In this document: one piece after another, positions 1 to 9,315 of the stretch
Layout of the letters: each line of letters opens with the position of its first letter
Position numbering within the stretch: position 1 is the first letter of the stretch
Origin: Pedobacter psychrotolerans
Lineage (GTDB): Bacteria; Bacteroidota; Bacteroidia; Sphingobacteriales; Sphingobacteriaceae
DNA length: 64,000 bases
Direction: 5' to 3'
Assembly (NCBI RefSeq): GCF_004340665.1
Contig: NZ_SLWO01000004.1
Location: 248,001-312,000 of the forward strand
Made by a program: the position numbers and the translations under genes
The notes under the pieces: generated by a model
Seen by the model: only the letters and a program-made list of their open reading frames with translations
What the model was told of the DNA's origin: nothing
Databases searched by the model: none

Positions 1-1517
1 TTAATCAATACACTTGAAAAGTAAGAAACCATTGTTTTCTTTTTGGTTTCTTCTGAAATGCTGACCACCTGTTGAAGCGGCAGCTGCACGCCACCAAATC
101 TTTCCTTCATTTCTACAAGGCCATACTTACCCTGTAAAGCGTTATAATAACTTTCCAGCGATGGAGTAGCTGAGCCAAGGATAACTTTAGCCTGATGCAG
201 GTGAGCCAGGTAAATGGAAGCATCACGTGCCTGGTATCTCGGTGCAGGATCGTATTGTTTATATGAAGGCTCATGCTCTTCATCAACCACAATTAATTTT
301 AAATTTTGGAAAGGAAGAAAAACAGCAGAACGTGCACCAAGAATAACTTTATATGCGCCTGTTCTAACTTTATTCCAGATTTCTACTCTTTCGCTATTGT
401 TAAATTTCGAATGATATACGCCAATGGCATTGCCAAAATAACGCTTAATTCGTTCAACAATCTGTGTAGTAAGTGCAATTTCTGGTAATAGAAATAAAAC
501 CTGACCATTTGAATGTTGAATAATTTCTTCAATCAGTTTAATATAAACCTGCGTTTTGCCCGATGCCGTAACACCATGCAGCAATACCACATCTTTTTCT
601 TTGAAGTGCTCATTAATCTGCGTAAGTGCCAGTTCCTGGGATGCGCTGAGTTTAAAATTTACACTAAATTCCTCATCATGCGCAGCCAAACGACTCACAG
701 GTTTCTTGGTTATAATGAAAATATCCTTATCAGTCAAAGCTTTTAAAGCAGCAGCTCCGCAATTACTTTCTTCTAAAAGTTGTTCCTTAGAAATTGGTTG
801 AGTAGATTTTTGCAATTTTAGATAAGCCAGCAATGCGTCTAATTGTTTAGGTGCACGCTCTAAAACGCTAAAAAGTTGCTTTAAATTTTCCTGATCAGTA
901 TAAAAATCATTTAGCAGAACGAAGGATTTAAGTAGTGGTTTATATTTCTGCACCACCTCTTCGGCTACCAAAATCAATTCTTTTTCTAACAGATTATTAA
1001 TAATTGGATAAATTGTTTTCTGACCTAAAAGCTTGGATACATCATTAACCGTTAATTTTGTTTGCTTTTTAAGTGTAGTGATAATCAATTCTTCTTTTTC
1101 GCTCAGTACTACATCTTCCCTAAAATCTTCAGTGAGCATGAGGATGGTTTCACTGGCCAGTTTCAAGCTGGCTGGCAAAGCAGCGGTCATTACATCGCCC
1201 TCGTTACACATGTAATAGTTAGTCATCCAAGTCCAAAACTTGAGTTGAGTGGCGGTTACTACAGGTTCAGCATCAATTACATCAATGATATATTTAGCTT
1301 CGTAAGCTGTAGGCGGATTTTTTGATATTCCACTTATTAATGCAGAATAAATTTTATGTTTCCCAAACTGAACCACCACCCTTTTGCCGATTGCAACCTG
1401 ATCATTTAAATCAAAAGGAATTCTATAGGTATAGTTTATCGCCAAAGATAAAGGCAAAATCACTTCGACAAAAAGTGTTTCTCTCTCTGCGAAAATATCG
1501 TTCTCAAAAGTTTCCAT
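1..1517 (-). CDS. priA: Primosomal protein N' (PriA helicase), 5' part only; gene runs off the window
   Basis: Reading the minus strand from ATG at 1517 gives 505 codons without a stop to the window edge. PriA is a 3'-5' superfamily 2 DNA helicase that restarts stalled replication forks. The N-terminal ~110 residues match the 3'-end DNA-binding domain (V-I-L-P-L-S-L near the start). A winged-helix region follows, then the helicase core with Walker A L-L-H-G-V-T-A-S-G-K-T at about residue 315 and the Walker B-like box V-V-D-E-E-H-E-P-S-Y-K, typical of PriA. The lines G-A-R-S-A-V-F-L-P-F and L-G-S-A-T-P-S-L-E are also PriA signatures. The zinc-binding and C-terminal parts lie outside the window. 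Its start codon overlaps the stop of the upstream DUF423 gene by one base, so the two are probably translationally coupled. Confidence 0.95.
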   Translation of the reverse strand, partial: METFENDIFAERETLFVEVILPLSLAINYTYRIPFDLNDQVAIGKRVVVQFGKHKIYSALISGISKNPPTAYEAKYIIDVIDAEPVVTATQLKFWTWMTNYYMCNEGDVMTAALPASLKLASETILMLTEDFREDVVLSEKEELIITTLKKQTKLTVNDVSKLLGQKTIYPIINNLLEKELILVAEEVVQKYKPLLKSFVLLNDFYTDQENLKQLFSVLERAPKQLDALLAYLKLQKSTQPISKEQLLEESNCGAAALKALTDKDIFIITKKPVSRLAAHDEEFSVNFKLSASQELALTQINEHFKEKDVVLLHGVTASGKTQVYIKLIEEIIQHSNGQVLFLLPEIALTTQIVERIKRYFGNAIGVYHSKFNNSERVEIWNKVRTGAYKVILGARSAVFLPFQNLKLIVVDEEHEPSYKQYDPAPRYQARDASIYLAHLHQAKVILGSATPSLESYYNALQGKYGLVEMKERFGGVQLPLQQVVSISEETKKKTMVSYFSSVLI

Positions 1518-1903
1518 TATTTATCTTTAATCGCGGCAAAAAACAACATAATCCAACCCAAAACAAAAAGCAATCCTCCAATTGGCGTTAAAGGACCAAT
1601 TAAATTCACAAAATCTAATTGCAGAATATTTCGCGTAGCCAGTAGATAAAGCGAACCGGAAAACAGGATGATCCCGAAGGTAAAACAAAAGTAAGCAATA
1701 TTGATCAGCTTGTTTCTGTAACGGGCAAATGTTGATAAATATAGCATGGCAAAAGTATGATAGAATTGATAATTAACGCCTTTTTGCCAGATTTCCAATG
1801 ATGGACCATCCACCAATGCCTTTAATGCATGAGCACCAAATGCACCTAGTAAAACAGCAATAAATCCGAAAAAAGAAGCAGTAAGTATTATTCGTTTATT
1901 CAT
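1517..1903 (-). CDS. DUF423 family small membrane protein
   Basis: This is a 128-residue, very hydrophobic protein with about four transmembrane helices. The DUF423 (YgdD-like) hallmark L-G-A-F-G-A-H-A-L-K lies near residue 20, and a conserved Y-H-T-F motif follows. Its length is usual for the family, whose molecular role is unknown. The stop overlaps the priA start by one base on the same strand, so the pair is likely co-transcribed. The ATG at 1903 is followed directly by a typical first membrane helix, so the start is secure. Confidence 0.9.
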   Translation of the reverse strand: MNKRIILTASFFGFIAVLLGAFGAHALKALVDGPSLEIWQKGVNYQFYHTFAMLYLSTFARYRNKLINIAYFCFTFGIILFSGSLYLLATRNILQLDFVNLIGPLTPIGGLLFVLGWIMLFFAAIKDK

Positions 1904-1975
1904 AGGTATTTTGCCTGAAGCAATGGCTAAATTAATAAATTGATAAAGAACTTCTCACTAATCAATGTAATAAAT

Positions 1976-1983
1976 TAAATTTG
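1976..1983 (+). promoter_or_regulatory. Putative Bacteroidota -7 element TAAATTTG
   Basis: TAAATTTG is a full match to the Bacteroidota TAnnTTTG -7 consensus and lies 11 bases upstream of the ATG at 1995. No convincing -33 TTG sits at the right distance, so the site is only suggestive. Confidence 0.35.
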
Positions 1984-1994
1984 TTGCATAGCAG

Positions 1995-3566
1995 ATGAGA
2001 AAGATCATAATATTAGTGAGTGTATTATTGTTGGGTGTGGTGTCAATGTCCTATTTATATTTTTCTAAATTAGGTACAGAAAACGATGCCAAAGATCTGG
2101 CCCTACAATCTGCAACCAATAATGCTGCAATACTTTTTTCATTCCAAAATGATAAAGCCTTTTATGAAATAATTGAAGGGCAAGGCCTTTTGCAGCAATC
2201 CATTGGTAAAGAAAAGACAAACTTGCTTAAACAACTGAAAGAAAGTTTCGTTAATAAAAAGTTGATCAATAATTTTATACAAGATCAGGAGATTTATATC
2301 AGCTTACTGCCGGACACCAATCAAACGCTCAATTTTCTAATTACCGTTCAGATAAAGCCAGATCAGGACCTTGTTAATTTTCAAAACAAACTTCAGTCAA
2401 TCGTTAAGCCAGTATTAAAAGAAAAAAACATTTATATCCTGAAAGTAAATGATAGCCTGAATGTATTTATGGGAATTCAGCATCAGGTTTTAACGGTATC
2501 TACTTCTTTAAAGTTAATTAAAAATGCAACAATCAGACTTAATGAAAACCCTTTTACAGCTTATATTAAAGAATCAAGGCTCCTGAACAAAAACATATTG
2601 GCACAATTGCACATTAACTTTAATCAGGCACCGCTCCTCCTAAAGAATATTATTTCTGGAAATATTAATGGCGAAATGGCTTTATTTAAAACACAAAATA
2701 GCTTTGCCACTTTAAATTATAATTTCAGCAAAGAGAAAATTTTGTTTAATGGCAATACAGAAATTAAGTCAGCAGATAACTACTTAAAACTGTTTGAACA
2801 TATCCCTGTTCAAAGTACCAATATTCAGAATATTCTTCCAGACCGTACGGCCAATTACACCATATATGCCTATGATCATTATCAATCATGGCAACAAAAG
2901 TTAATCAGCTGGCAAACACTGAAAAAGTTAACTGATAAAAGAAATTCACTGATCAATAAAGTCAAAGCCGATTACCGCACAGATTTAAACGCTATATTTC
3001 CAACATATCTTAAAAATCAATTTGTTACCTTTCAGTTAAACACCGGAGAAAAATTAGCCGCCATATCATTGATTAACGGAGAAAAGGTGAAACAACTTTT
3101 GTTTGATGTGAGTGAAGATTACAGTGATGAGATTAAACATTTTAAACCAGCTGATATCCTTTTCACATATTTGGGTGAGCCGTTTAAAAACTTCACAAAG
3201 CCTTATTACCTTATTATAGATAATCAACTTATTATAGCCAATAATGCAAGTACGCTTCAATCTTTTTTAAATAGTTATAAAAATAACAAATTGCTGATTC
3301 AGGAGCCAGCTTATCTGGATGCGCTAAATCAGTTGCCAAACACTTCAAATATTAGTTTTTATATTAACCTGAAAAATTCAAAAGATATCTTTAGAAGTCA
3401 GCTCTTATTAACATACTACAAACATTTACAAGCAGATAGTGGATTGAAAGAATTTGATAGCTTTCATTATCAAATGAGTGCTGATCAAAACAAATTCATT
3501 ACGAACATGCTTTTAAATAAATATATCAAGCAAAATACATCAGACTCATCAAGTACCATTAATTAA
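1995..3566 (+). CDS. Hypothetical membrane-anchored exported protein (Bacteroidota)
   Basis: I do not recognise a function. The 523-residue protein starts with a positively charged N-terminus and one hydrophobic helix (residues 4-24) without a clear signal peptidase site. It is therefore probably a periplasmic protein tethered to the inner membrane by its N-terminus. The rest is Lys/Asn/Leu-rich with alternating strands and helices, and I see no catalytic motif. The layout resembles DUF3352-like proteins, but I cannot confirm that. It lies 25 bp upstream of a DUF5723 outer-membrane protein on the same strand, so the two may form an envelope-related operon. Base composition matches the surrounding core genes. 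Confidence 0.75.
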   Translation: MRKIIILVSVLLLGVVSMSYLYFSKLGTENDAKDLALQSATNNAAILFSFQNDKAFYEIIEGQGLLQQSIGKEKTNLLKQLKESFVNKKLINNFIQDQEIYISLLPDTNQTLNFLITVQIKPDQDLVNFQNKLQSIVKPVLKEKNIYILKVNDSLNVFMGIQHQVLTVSTSLKLIKNATIRLNENPFTAYIKESRLLNKNILAQLHINFNQAPLLLKNIISGNINGEMALFKTQNSFATLNYNFSKEKILFNGNTEIKSADNYLKLFEHIPVQSTNIQNILPDRTANYTIYAYDHYQSWQQKLISWQTLKKLTDKRNSLINKVKADYRTDLNAIFPTYLKNQFVTFQLNTGEKLAAISLINGEKVKQLLFDVSEDYSDEIKHFKPADILFTYLGEPFKNFTKPYYLIIDNQLIIANNASTLQSFLNSYKNNKLLIQEPAYLDALNQLPNTSNISFYINLKNSKDIFRSQLLLTYYKHLQADSGLKEFDSFHYQMSADQNKFITNMLLNKYIKQNTSDSSSTIN

Positions 3567-3591
3567 GCGATAGCCACAAAAATTAATTTAA

Positions 3592-5001
3592 ATGAATAAA
3601 TTATTACTTACCATCGCCTTAATGGCTAGTGGCTATTTTGCAAATGCGCAACAATATGCCCTTTTTGGAACGAGAACCATGTTCGATGCTTTTGAAAATG
3701 TTGCTCAAAAATCTTTCACGCTGGATTCCTCACGCAAATTTTCATCTAATTTCTTCCTGCCCTATTTTGGCGTTAATGCAGCAAATGTTGGAGATGCAGA
3801 ATATGTGGTGCGAAAATTAACGCAGCAAGGTGTTAACGATACCAGAACACTTCCAATTGGTACTGGAAACATCAATCACCTGTATGAAAACAGCAATATA
3901 TATGTAGCTACTTTTCGTTTGTTCAAATCATATAAATACCAGAAAGAGATTGGACTTTCCTGGCAGATTCGTTCGGATGTGAATTTAGACTACACGAATG
4001 AAACTCTGGCTATTTTTGATTCTTACAGTAGGTTTAAATCTGACACACAGCTTGATGGAATTTTTAATAACAAAGGCTATCAACAATCCTATCATCAGTT
4101 CAGCTTTACATACAGAGAAAATTACAACAAAAGATTGGCTTTTGGTGTAAAAGCAAGTTTATTGAGTGGAATTTTATATAACAAGCTGGACATCAAAAAC
4201 TCTAGTCTATATATTGATAATAATATAAATGCATTGGCAATTAGACTAGATGGAACATATGCCAGTAATTTCATAGATACAGATGAGATTAATAAGAATA
4301 CACTTCTACCGAACTTTAAAAACCCGGGCCTATCGCTAAGTTTTGGAACCAGTTATACCTCAAAGAAAGGCCTTTATTTGATGGCAAATATTAAGGATCT
4401 AGGTTTTATCTGGTGGAGAAGCGGAACGAAAAAAGCCACAGTAAATCAAACAAAATTCTTAACTCAGATTGACAGTGAATCTTCAAATAACAATCAGGAG
4501 ATCAGAGATATATTTCTACTATCTCAACAAAGTGAAAAATTTTTAGCGGCCACAAACGCAAAATTTGATGTGTATATTTCCAAACAATATGATTTTTACA
4601 AACCTGCACTTATCGTTTCTAAAAATCTATTTTATAAAGGCGGCGATATCGCTTTTGTTAATACCATTATTCATCAAAACATATCTGCTAGTGTAACGCC
4701 ACTTTACAACTTTAATCATATTTTCATGATTGGCATTCAAGGTAAATATCAAACGCCTAACTTCGAAATTTTTGGTGGTACAGACAATTTGTTTTCTACC
4801 TTCAACCAAGTAAGAGGGATTTACAACAGTAATGCAGATATTGGAAGTGGCCCAAATGGCGCCTCAGTTTATATGGGTGTAGGAATTAAGTTTGGTAATG
4901 TTGTTAACCATCCTCAATTTAGTGATGTCATGCCCGGAATCGACGATCAACAAGAAGGAAGTTTTTTTAAAAACCTGTTTTCCATCTTTAAAAGAAAATA
5001 A
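3592..5001 (+). CDS. DUF5723 family outer-membrane protein
   Basis: A 469-residue protein with a classic signal peptide (cleavage likely after A-N-A, residue 19) and many amphipathic beta strands with aromatic ends, as in an outer-membrane barrel. It resembles DUF5723 proteins, a Bacteroidota family of unknown function in the PorP/FadL-like barrel group. It follows the tethered hypothetical protein by 25 bp. It converges with tsaB, and the two stop codons abut with no spacer. A role in transport or surface assembly would be a guess. Confidence 0.75.
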   Translation: MNKLLLTIALMASGYFANAQQYALFGTRTMFDAFENVAQKSFTLDSSRKFSSNFFLPYFGVNAANVGDAEYVVRKLTQQGVNDTRTLPIGTGNINHLYENSNIYVATFRLFKSYKYQKEIGLSWQIRSDVNLDYTNETLAIFDSYSRFKSDTQLDGIFNNKGYQQSYHQFSFTYRENYNKRLAFGVKASLLSGILYNKLDIKNSSLYIDNNINALAIRLDGTYASNFIDTDEINKNTLLPNFKNPGLSLSFGTSYTSKKGLYLMANIKDLGFIWWRSGTKKATVNQTKFLTQIDSESSNNNQEIRDIFLLSQQSEKFLAATNAKFDVYISKQYDFYKPALIVSKNLFYKGGDIAFVNTIIHQNISASVTPLYNFNHIFMIGIQGKYQTPNFEIFGGTDNLFSTFNQVRGIYNSNADIGSGPNGASVYMGVGIKFGNVVNHPQFSDVMPGIDDQQEGSFFKNLFSIFKRK

Positions 5002-5688
5002 TTAAACTTTCTGTTTAGGTTGAGTAACCACAAAATCTTTTAAGTAAAAAGGCTCAAAGTAAGCTACATCCTCAAAGCAACCTTGGTTAAATGCATCAAA
5101 GGCTAAAGCTGACATATATTTTGCAGCGTTAAAGTTATTTGCATCGAAGAATGCATTTGGATGATTCAGCGCTTCAGCACATTTTGCAGCACCATCACCT
5201 AAAAAGCTAATCTTGTTTTGCAAAAATAAATCCGCAAAGCTGGTTTCGTCAATAATTTTGGCGGTAGTGGGCACCATTAATTTTAAAGATGAATGATATA
5301 CCGAAGTATAAACCTCCATTCTTCTGGCATCGATCATCGGGCAAATTAAACCCTCATATGCAGGATTTTCGATCATAAAACCTGCAGCCATCATCTCTAA
5401 GGTTTCAATGGCAATTAACGGTTTATCCAAAGCATAACATAATCCCTTAGCAGTAGAAACCCCAATTCTTAATCCAGTATATGATCCCGGGCCTTTACTC
5501 ACAGCAACTGCATCTAAATCCTGATAAGTTATACCTGCTTTTTTAATCACCTCTTCAATAAAAAGCGTCAGATTAGCAGCATGTAGATTTTGTCCACTTT
5601 CTTCTTTCCATGCAATTGTTTTTCCATCGAAGGATAAAGAAACGGAGCAAACTTGCGTAGCAGTTTCCAATTGAAGTATTTTAGCCAT
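5002..5688 (-). CDS. tsaB: tRNA threonylcarbamoyladenosine biosynthesis protein TsaB
   Basis: TsaB is the non-catalytic ASKHA-fold partner of TsaD and TsaE in the complex that makes t6A at position 37 of ANN-decoding tRNAs. The 228-residue length is normal. Motifs are I-L-Q-L-E-T-A-T at the N-terminus and the family hallmark S-K-G-P-G-S-Y-T-G-L-R-I-G at residues ~65-77. The metal-binding residues of TsaD are absent, as expected for TsaB. The CAU-anticodon tRNA further along the window has A37 and would be a plausible t6A substrate. Confidence 0.95.
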   Translation of the reverse strand: MAKILQLETATQVCSVSLSFDGKTIAWKEESGQNLHAANLTLFIEEVIKKAGITYQDLDAVAVSKGPGSYTGLRIGVSTAKGLCYALDKPLIAIETLEMMAAGFMIENPAYEGLICPMIDARRMEVYTSVYHSSLKLMVPTTAKIIDETSFADLFLQNKISFLGDGAAKCAEALNHPNAFFDANNFNAAKYMSALAFDAFNQGCFEDVAYFEPFYLKDFVVTQPKQKV

Positions 5689-5814
5689 GCCGCAAATGTA
5701 TCAAAAATAGTAAAGTGGACGAAGATATTATCGTTTTGAGTTTGAAGTTGGAGTTGATTAAACGATTATCCATGAACGATAGACTAATGATCAACGAACT
5801 AATGACTAATGAAC

Positions 5815-6045
5815 TTATGGAACCGGATCGTGTCCATGTTTACCCCAGGGATGACATCGACCTATTCTCTTTATAGCCATCCAACCGCCTTTAAAAGGGC
5901 CGTGTTTACGAATAGCCTCTATTCCATATTGCGAACAGGTTGGTGTAAACCTGCAGTTAGCGCCAAGCATAGGAGATATGGCATATTGATAAATCCTGAT
6001 CAGCAATAAAAAAAGCCAGGAAAAAGCCTTATTCAACAACTTCAT
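5815..6045 (-). CDS. yidD: Membrane protein insertion efficiency factor YidD
   Basis: A 76-residue protein with the diagnostic YidD core: [17 protein letters not shown] and C-H-P-W-G. It is a small amphipathic, membrane-associated protein thought to help YidC-dependent insertion. The gene starts inside the end of rnpA (17-bp overlap), the conserved rpmH-rnpA-yidD order of bacteria. The spacer downstream (5700-5814) is AT-rich and contains degenerate short repeats of the type AACTAATGA. Confidence 0.97.
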   Translation of the reverse strand: MKLLNKAFSWLFLLLIRIYQYAISPMLGANCRFTPTCSQYGIEAIRKHGPFKGGWMAIKRIGRCHPWGKHGHDPVP

Positions 6046-6427
6046 TTGGCTGAACTAAAGTTTTAAAACGCTTGAAAGTAGCGATTAATTTTTTTTGAAT
6101 GAAAATAAATTCATATTTCTTCTTCCCAACAAACTGAATAGAGAAAAGCAACAAACCTTTATCGGTTGGAAGTTGATTATAAAATTCTTCTTGTTTATTT
6201 AAGCGATAAGCTTCACGGATGCGACGCTTAAGCAGATTACGATCTACAGCCCGCTTATATCTTTTTTTAGGAACATTAATGACCACCTGAGCAGGGACGC
6301 TTGTAGGCTCATCAATAAAAAGATAAGAGATGCGAAATGGATATAATAAAAAAGAAGAACCGTTTTTAAACAGCAGATCTAAATGTTTTCTGCTGCATAA
6401 CCGTTCTTCTTTCCTGAATGTGTACAT
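6029..6427 (-). CDS. rnpA: Ribonuclease P protein component
   Basis: RnpA is the small basic protein subunit that binds the RNase P RNA and the 5' leader of pre-tRNAs. The 132-residue protein begins with [12 protein letters not shown] and contains the RNR signature region [14 protein letters not shown] at residues ~80-93. It lies between rpmH (65 bp upstream) and yidD (overlapping downstream), the standard arrangement. Confidence 0.97.
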   Translation of the reverse strand: MYTFRKEERLCSRKHLDLLFKNGSSFLLYPFRISYLFIDEPTSVPAQVVINVPKKRYKRAVDRNLLKRRIREAYRLNKQEEFYNQLPTDKGLLLFSIQFVGKKKYEFIFIQKKLIATFKRFKTLVQPNEVVE

Positions 6428-6492
6428 ATATTTTTGATTGATAATTGCAGATTTTGCTCTGCCGATTCCGATTCCGGAAAAGCAATCAAAAA

Positions 6493-6651
6493 CTATGCTT
6501 TATGCTTGCGTTCGTCAGAAACTGTTAATCTTTTTCTTCCTTTAGCACGACGTGATGCTAATACTCGTCTGCCGTTAGCTGTTGCCATTCTTTCGCGGAA
6601 GCCGTGTTTGTTTCTTCTCTTTCTTTGCGAAGGTTGGTATGTTCTTTTCAT
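6493..6651 (-). CDS. rpmH: 50S ribosomal protein L34
   Basis: A 52-residue very basic protein translated from ATG at 6651 to TAG at 6493. It starts [19 protein letters not shown] and contains the L34 core [11 protein letters not shown]34 is the usual first gene of the rpmH-rnpA-yidD block, as here. The C-terminus carries a short S-D-E-R-K-H-K-A extension. Confidence 0.98.
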   Translation of the reverse strand: MKRTYQPSQRKRRNKHGFRERMATANGRRVLASRRAKGRKRLTVSDERKHKA

Positions 6652-6751
6652 GACTGTATATTATCTTATTAATTTCAAAATTAAGAGGTGCAAATATAAA
6701 GTGATTTCTCTACAAATGCAAGAGTGTTTAGTTTTTATTTTTATTTACGTC

Positions 6752-6786
6752 TAAACCTTACAGGTTTTCAAAACCTGTAAGGTTTA
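6752..6786. repeat. Perfect 17-bp inverted repeat with 1-nt loop (REP-like palindrome)
   Basis: Two perfectly complementary 17-nt arms (6752-6768 and 6770-6786, core AAACCTTACAGGTTTT) are separated by a single C. It sits between the divergent spacing upstream of rpmH and the 3' end of the HD gene at 6869. A related AACCTTATA hairpin occurs at 20390-20423, which suggests a dispersed intergenic palindrome family rather than a site-specific operator. It could also act as a terminator for the minus-strand HD gene. Confidence 0.75.
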
Positions 6787-6868
6787 AAATAGATCATCAT
6801 TTTTAGATTTAGTACAATTAAGATTTCAAATCTAAAACGAGAAATATCACATAAATACTCTTCAAAGC

Positions 6869-7390
6869 TTATAACCCAACAATATTAAGTGCGGTGTTAT
6901 ATAAATCAATATTACCTTTATTCATTAAACTTAGAATATATTTTTTTTCAGCTAAGTAAGCTACAGCGAAACTAGGATCCCGTTCAACAATTGAGATTGT
7001 ATTATTTATTAAATCACAATATTTAACACTTTGGTAAGTTGGTAATATACCAGCTAATCTTTCAGCTTCTAAAACCTTTCTTTTTTCCCTATTTAAACTA
7101 GGGAAATTAGCAGGAATATAAATATCTGTTAATGCTACGACACCATTAATAATAAAATCTACCTCACTAGAAGAGTAATTTGAAGATAACAACAATTTCA
7201 GATCCGATTCTGAACATAGCGTATCCTCTAATAAATCATGAAACAGGCCAATTTCATACCCAAATGAAATATGGTTAGCTTCTGCTAATTCAGCAACTTC
7301 AATACAATGATTGATGTAAGGCTCAAAGGTATATTTTCGCTTTTGCCCCTCGTGCCATTTTGCTGCAAATCTTATAAGTTCTTCTTTCAA
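6869..7390 (-). CDS. HD-domain phosphohydrolase, SpoT/MESH1-like
   Basis: A 173-residue protein. The first ~110 residues resemble the HD hydrolase fold of RelA/SpoT homologues: A-A-K-W-H-E-G-Q-K-R-K at residues 9-19, Y-I-N-H-C-I-E-V-A at ~25-33, and the metal-binding H-D-L-L-E-D-T at ~51-57. These match the HD3 and HD4 boxes of (p)ppGpp hydrolases. No synthetase domain is present. Hydrolysis of a nucleotide such as ppGpp is inferred, not shown. It lies 20 bp downstream of the LytTR regulator on the same strand and may be co-transcribed with the sensor/regulator pair. Confidence 0.7.
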   Translation of the reverse strand: MKEELIRFAAKWHEGQKRKYTFEPYINHCIEVAELAEANHISFGYEIGLFHDLLEDTLCSESDLKLLLSSNYSSSEVDFIINGVVALTDIYIPANFPSLNREKRKVLEAERLAGILPTYQSVKYCDLINNTISIVERDPSFAVAYLAEKKYILSLMNKGNIDLYNTALNIVGL

Positions 7391-7410
7391 TATCTTAATA
7401 TTTTTAAATT

Positions 7411-8145
7411 TTACAATCCTAAAGCTGCCTTCAGTTTAACGTAACCTGTCTTACTTACCGGCAACCAGATATCTGATTTAAGTAATACCACGTAACTATC
7501 TTTTTCTTTCAATTCAATTTTAGTGACCTGGGCCAGATTAATAATATAAGAGCGGTGAATACGAATGAACTGATTAACATCTAAAGTTTGCTCAAAGTAG
7601 ACCATGGTTTTATTTTTATAGAAAACGCCATCTACCGTATTCATTTTCACATAATCATCATCAGCTTCAAGATAATTAATGTCTGCCGTTGGGATAATTT
7701 TAATTACACCATCTTTTTTAACCACCACCCTATTATTCTGCGCAGGACTTAAGGCCGCAGCATCTAAAACGGCTTCTGTATTTTCCTGATGATTCAACCG
7801 GCCGGGAAGTTTTTTCATAGCCGCTTCAAACCTGCCTTTATCAATTGGCTTAAGTAAATAATCAACAGCATTTACCTCAAATGCTTTAATGGCATATTCA
7901 TCAAAAGCGGTAGTAAAAATTACTGCAGGTTTATCATCTACCAATTCTAGCATTTCAAAGCCACTTATTTTAGGCATTTGAATATCCAGAAAAATAAGGT
8001 CTGGCTTATGCAAAGTAATGGCCTTTAACCCCTCAAAACCATCACAGCACTCGGCAACGATTTCTATTTCAGGATGATCGTTCAGATAAAATTTAATAAT
8101 ATCTCTAGCTAAAGGTTCATCATCAATGAGTATCGTTCTGATCAT
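7411..8145 (-). CDS. LytTR-family response regulator
   Basis: A 244-residue regulator. The receiver domain (1-~120) has the acidic pair D-D-E, the phospho-acceptor Asp in L-I-F-L-D-I-Q-M-P (~residue 55) and the switch Lys in L-L-K-P-I-D-K. The C-terminal LytTR DNA-binding domain (~140-244) includes Y-L-E-A-D-D-D-Y-V and I-R-I-H-R-S-Y-I-I-N. It overlaps the upstream sensor kinase gene by 23 bp, so the two are a translationally coupled two-component system of the LytS/LytT (YehU/YehT) type, common in Bacteroidota. Confidence 0.93.
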   Translation of the reverse strand: MIRTILIDDEPLARDIIKFYLNDHPEIEIVAECCDGFEGLKAITLHKPDLIFLDIQMPKISGFEMLELVDDKPAVIFTTAFDEYAIKAFEVNAVDYLLKPIDKGRFEAAMKKLPGRLNHQENTEAVLDAAALSPAQNNRVVVKKDGVIKIIPTADINYLEADDDYVKMNTVDGVFYKNKTMVYFEQTLDVNQFIRIHRSYIINLAQVTKIELKEKDSYVVLLKSDIWLPVSKTGYVKLKAALGL

Positions 8146-9184
8146 TTTTTTGCGGGATTTTTAGGGTGGTAATATATAAATTATTTGCCTCAATTTCTGT
8201 TTGTAGCAGGTGCGGATTGGCAAATAATAGATAAAGTCGCCGCTTGATGGCGCTTAAACCAAAGCCTGTTCCGCTAGCAGCCTTCATTTCTGGATCGAAT
8301 GGGTTTTGAACCCTTAATGACAAAACATGATTGGCTAAAGTAACATCAACCTTTATTGTAATTCCAGCTGATGTATTGTACAATCCAAATTTAATGGCAT
8401 TTTCTACAATGGGCTGCAACAATGTTCCCGGCAGGCTTAAATTTAACGTATCCTCGGCAACATTAACTTCAATATTCAATCTGTGGCTAAACCTCACTTT
8501 TTCTATATCCAGATACAGTTGAATGTATTCCATCTCCTCCTCTACCGTCACCCATAATTCGTCATCACGTTTAAGCGTACCCCTTAAAAATGAAGCCAGT
8601 TTAGTAATCATCACACCTGCTTCTTTAGGATTAATCATCGTTAAAGCGAAAACAGAATTCAGGCTGTTAAAAAGAAAATGCGGCTGCAGTTGATGTCTTA
8701 GCTTATTTAATTCAGCTTCCTTTGCCAAACTTTTAGCCGCGGTAAGGCGTTCATGCGTTTCAGTCTGTTCTTCAAGCCTGTACCAGAGAATGTTTGCCAG
8801 CGCACACCAACCGAGACACATAAACGATATGAGGCCACGAAATACAAAAGAAAAATTATAAAATTCTTTGTATTCTTTAAAATCAGCGAAAAGATAAAAC
8901 ATGAGATACTTTGCCGTGAAAATAATCACAAAGGTTAGCGCCAAACTTACAATGAGCACATATAGAATACGTTCATTTTTAGGCTGATAATAACCCAGCA
9001 TATTGCTGATTCCGATACAGGCGGCTGCCAAAAGCACGTTGCTTACGGTGCTATCAGTAAAGGCAATTATCCATGAAAAATTAATTACATAATGCAAACC
9101 TATGGCGCACAATATAATCCATGCTACAGCAAAGCTGAAAGAGATCTTTTGTATCTGCGGAATAGATAAAGGTCTGGTTGTCAA
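8123..9184 (-). CDS. LytS-type membrane sensor histidine kinase (His_kinase family)
   Basis: A 353-residue kinase. About four to five N-terminal transmembrane helices (20-140) are followed by a His_kinase domain with H-Q-L-Q-P-H-F-L-F-N-S-L-N (~165-177). Its PHFLFN box carries the phosphorylated His of this family. The ATPase has L-L-Q-P-I-V-E-N-A-I-K-F-G (N box) and G-T-G-F-G-L-S-A-I (G box). No extracellular sensor domain is visible, so the signal is likely sensed in or at the membrane. It partners the overlapping LytTR regulator. A LiaF-like envelope-stress protein lies 131 bp upstream on the same strand. Confidence 0.92.
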   Translation of the reverse strand: MTTRPLSIPQIQKISFSFAVAWIILCAIGLHYVINFSWIIAFTDSTVSNVLLAAACIGISNMLGYYQPKNERILYVLIVSLALTFVIIFTAKYLMFYLFADFKEYKEFYNFSFVFRGLISFMCLGWCALANILWYRLEEQTETHERLTAAKSLAKEAELNKLRHQLQPHFLFNSLNSVFALTMINPKEAGVMITKLASFLRGTLKRDDELWVTVEEEMEYIQLYLDIEKVRFSHRLNIEVNVAEDTLNLSLPGTLLQPIVENAIKFGLYNTSAGITIKVDVTLANHVLSLRVQNPFDPEMKAASGTGFGLSAIKRRLYLLFANPHLLQTEIEANNLYITTLKIPQKNDQNDTH

Positions 9185-9315
9185 AATGGTTCAGTTTAGT
9201 TTGGTTAATGATATGAGTAGGTTATTGCAATCGGCTGGTTAAGAAAAAATCTTTACCGAAAGTGATGCGGATATCAATTTATGATGATGGTGAGTCATCT
9301 GTCTACAATTGGCAA

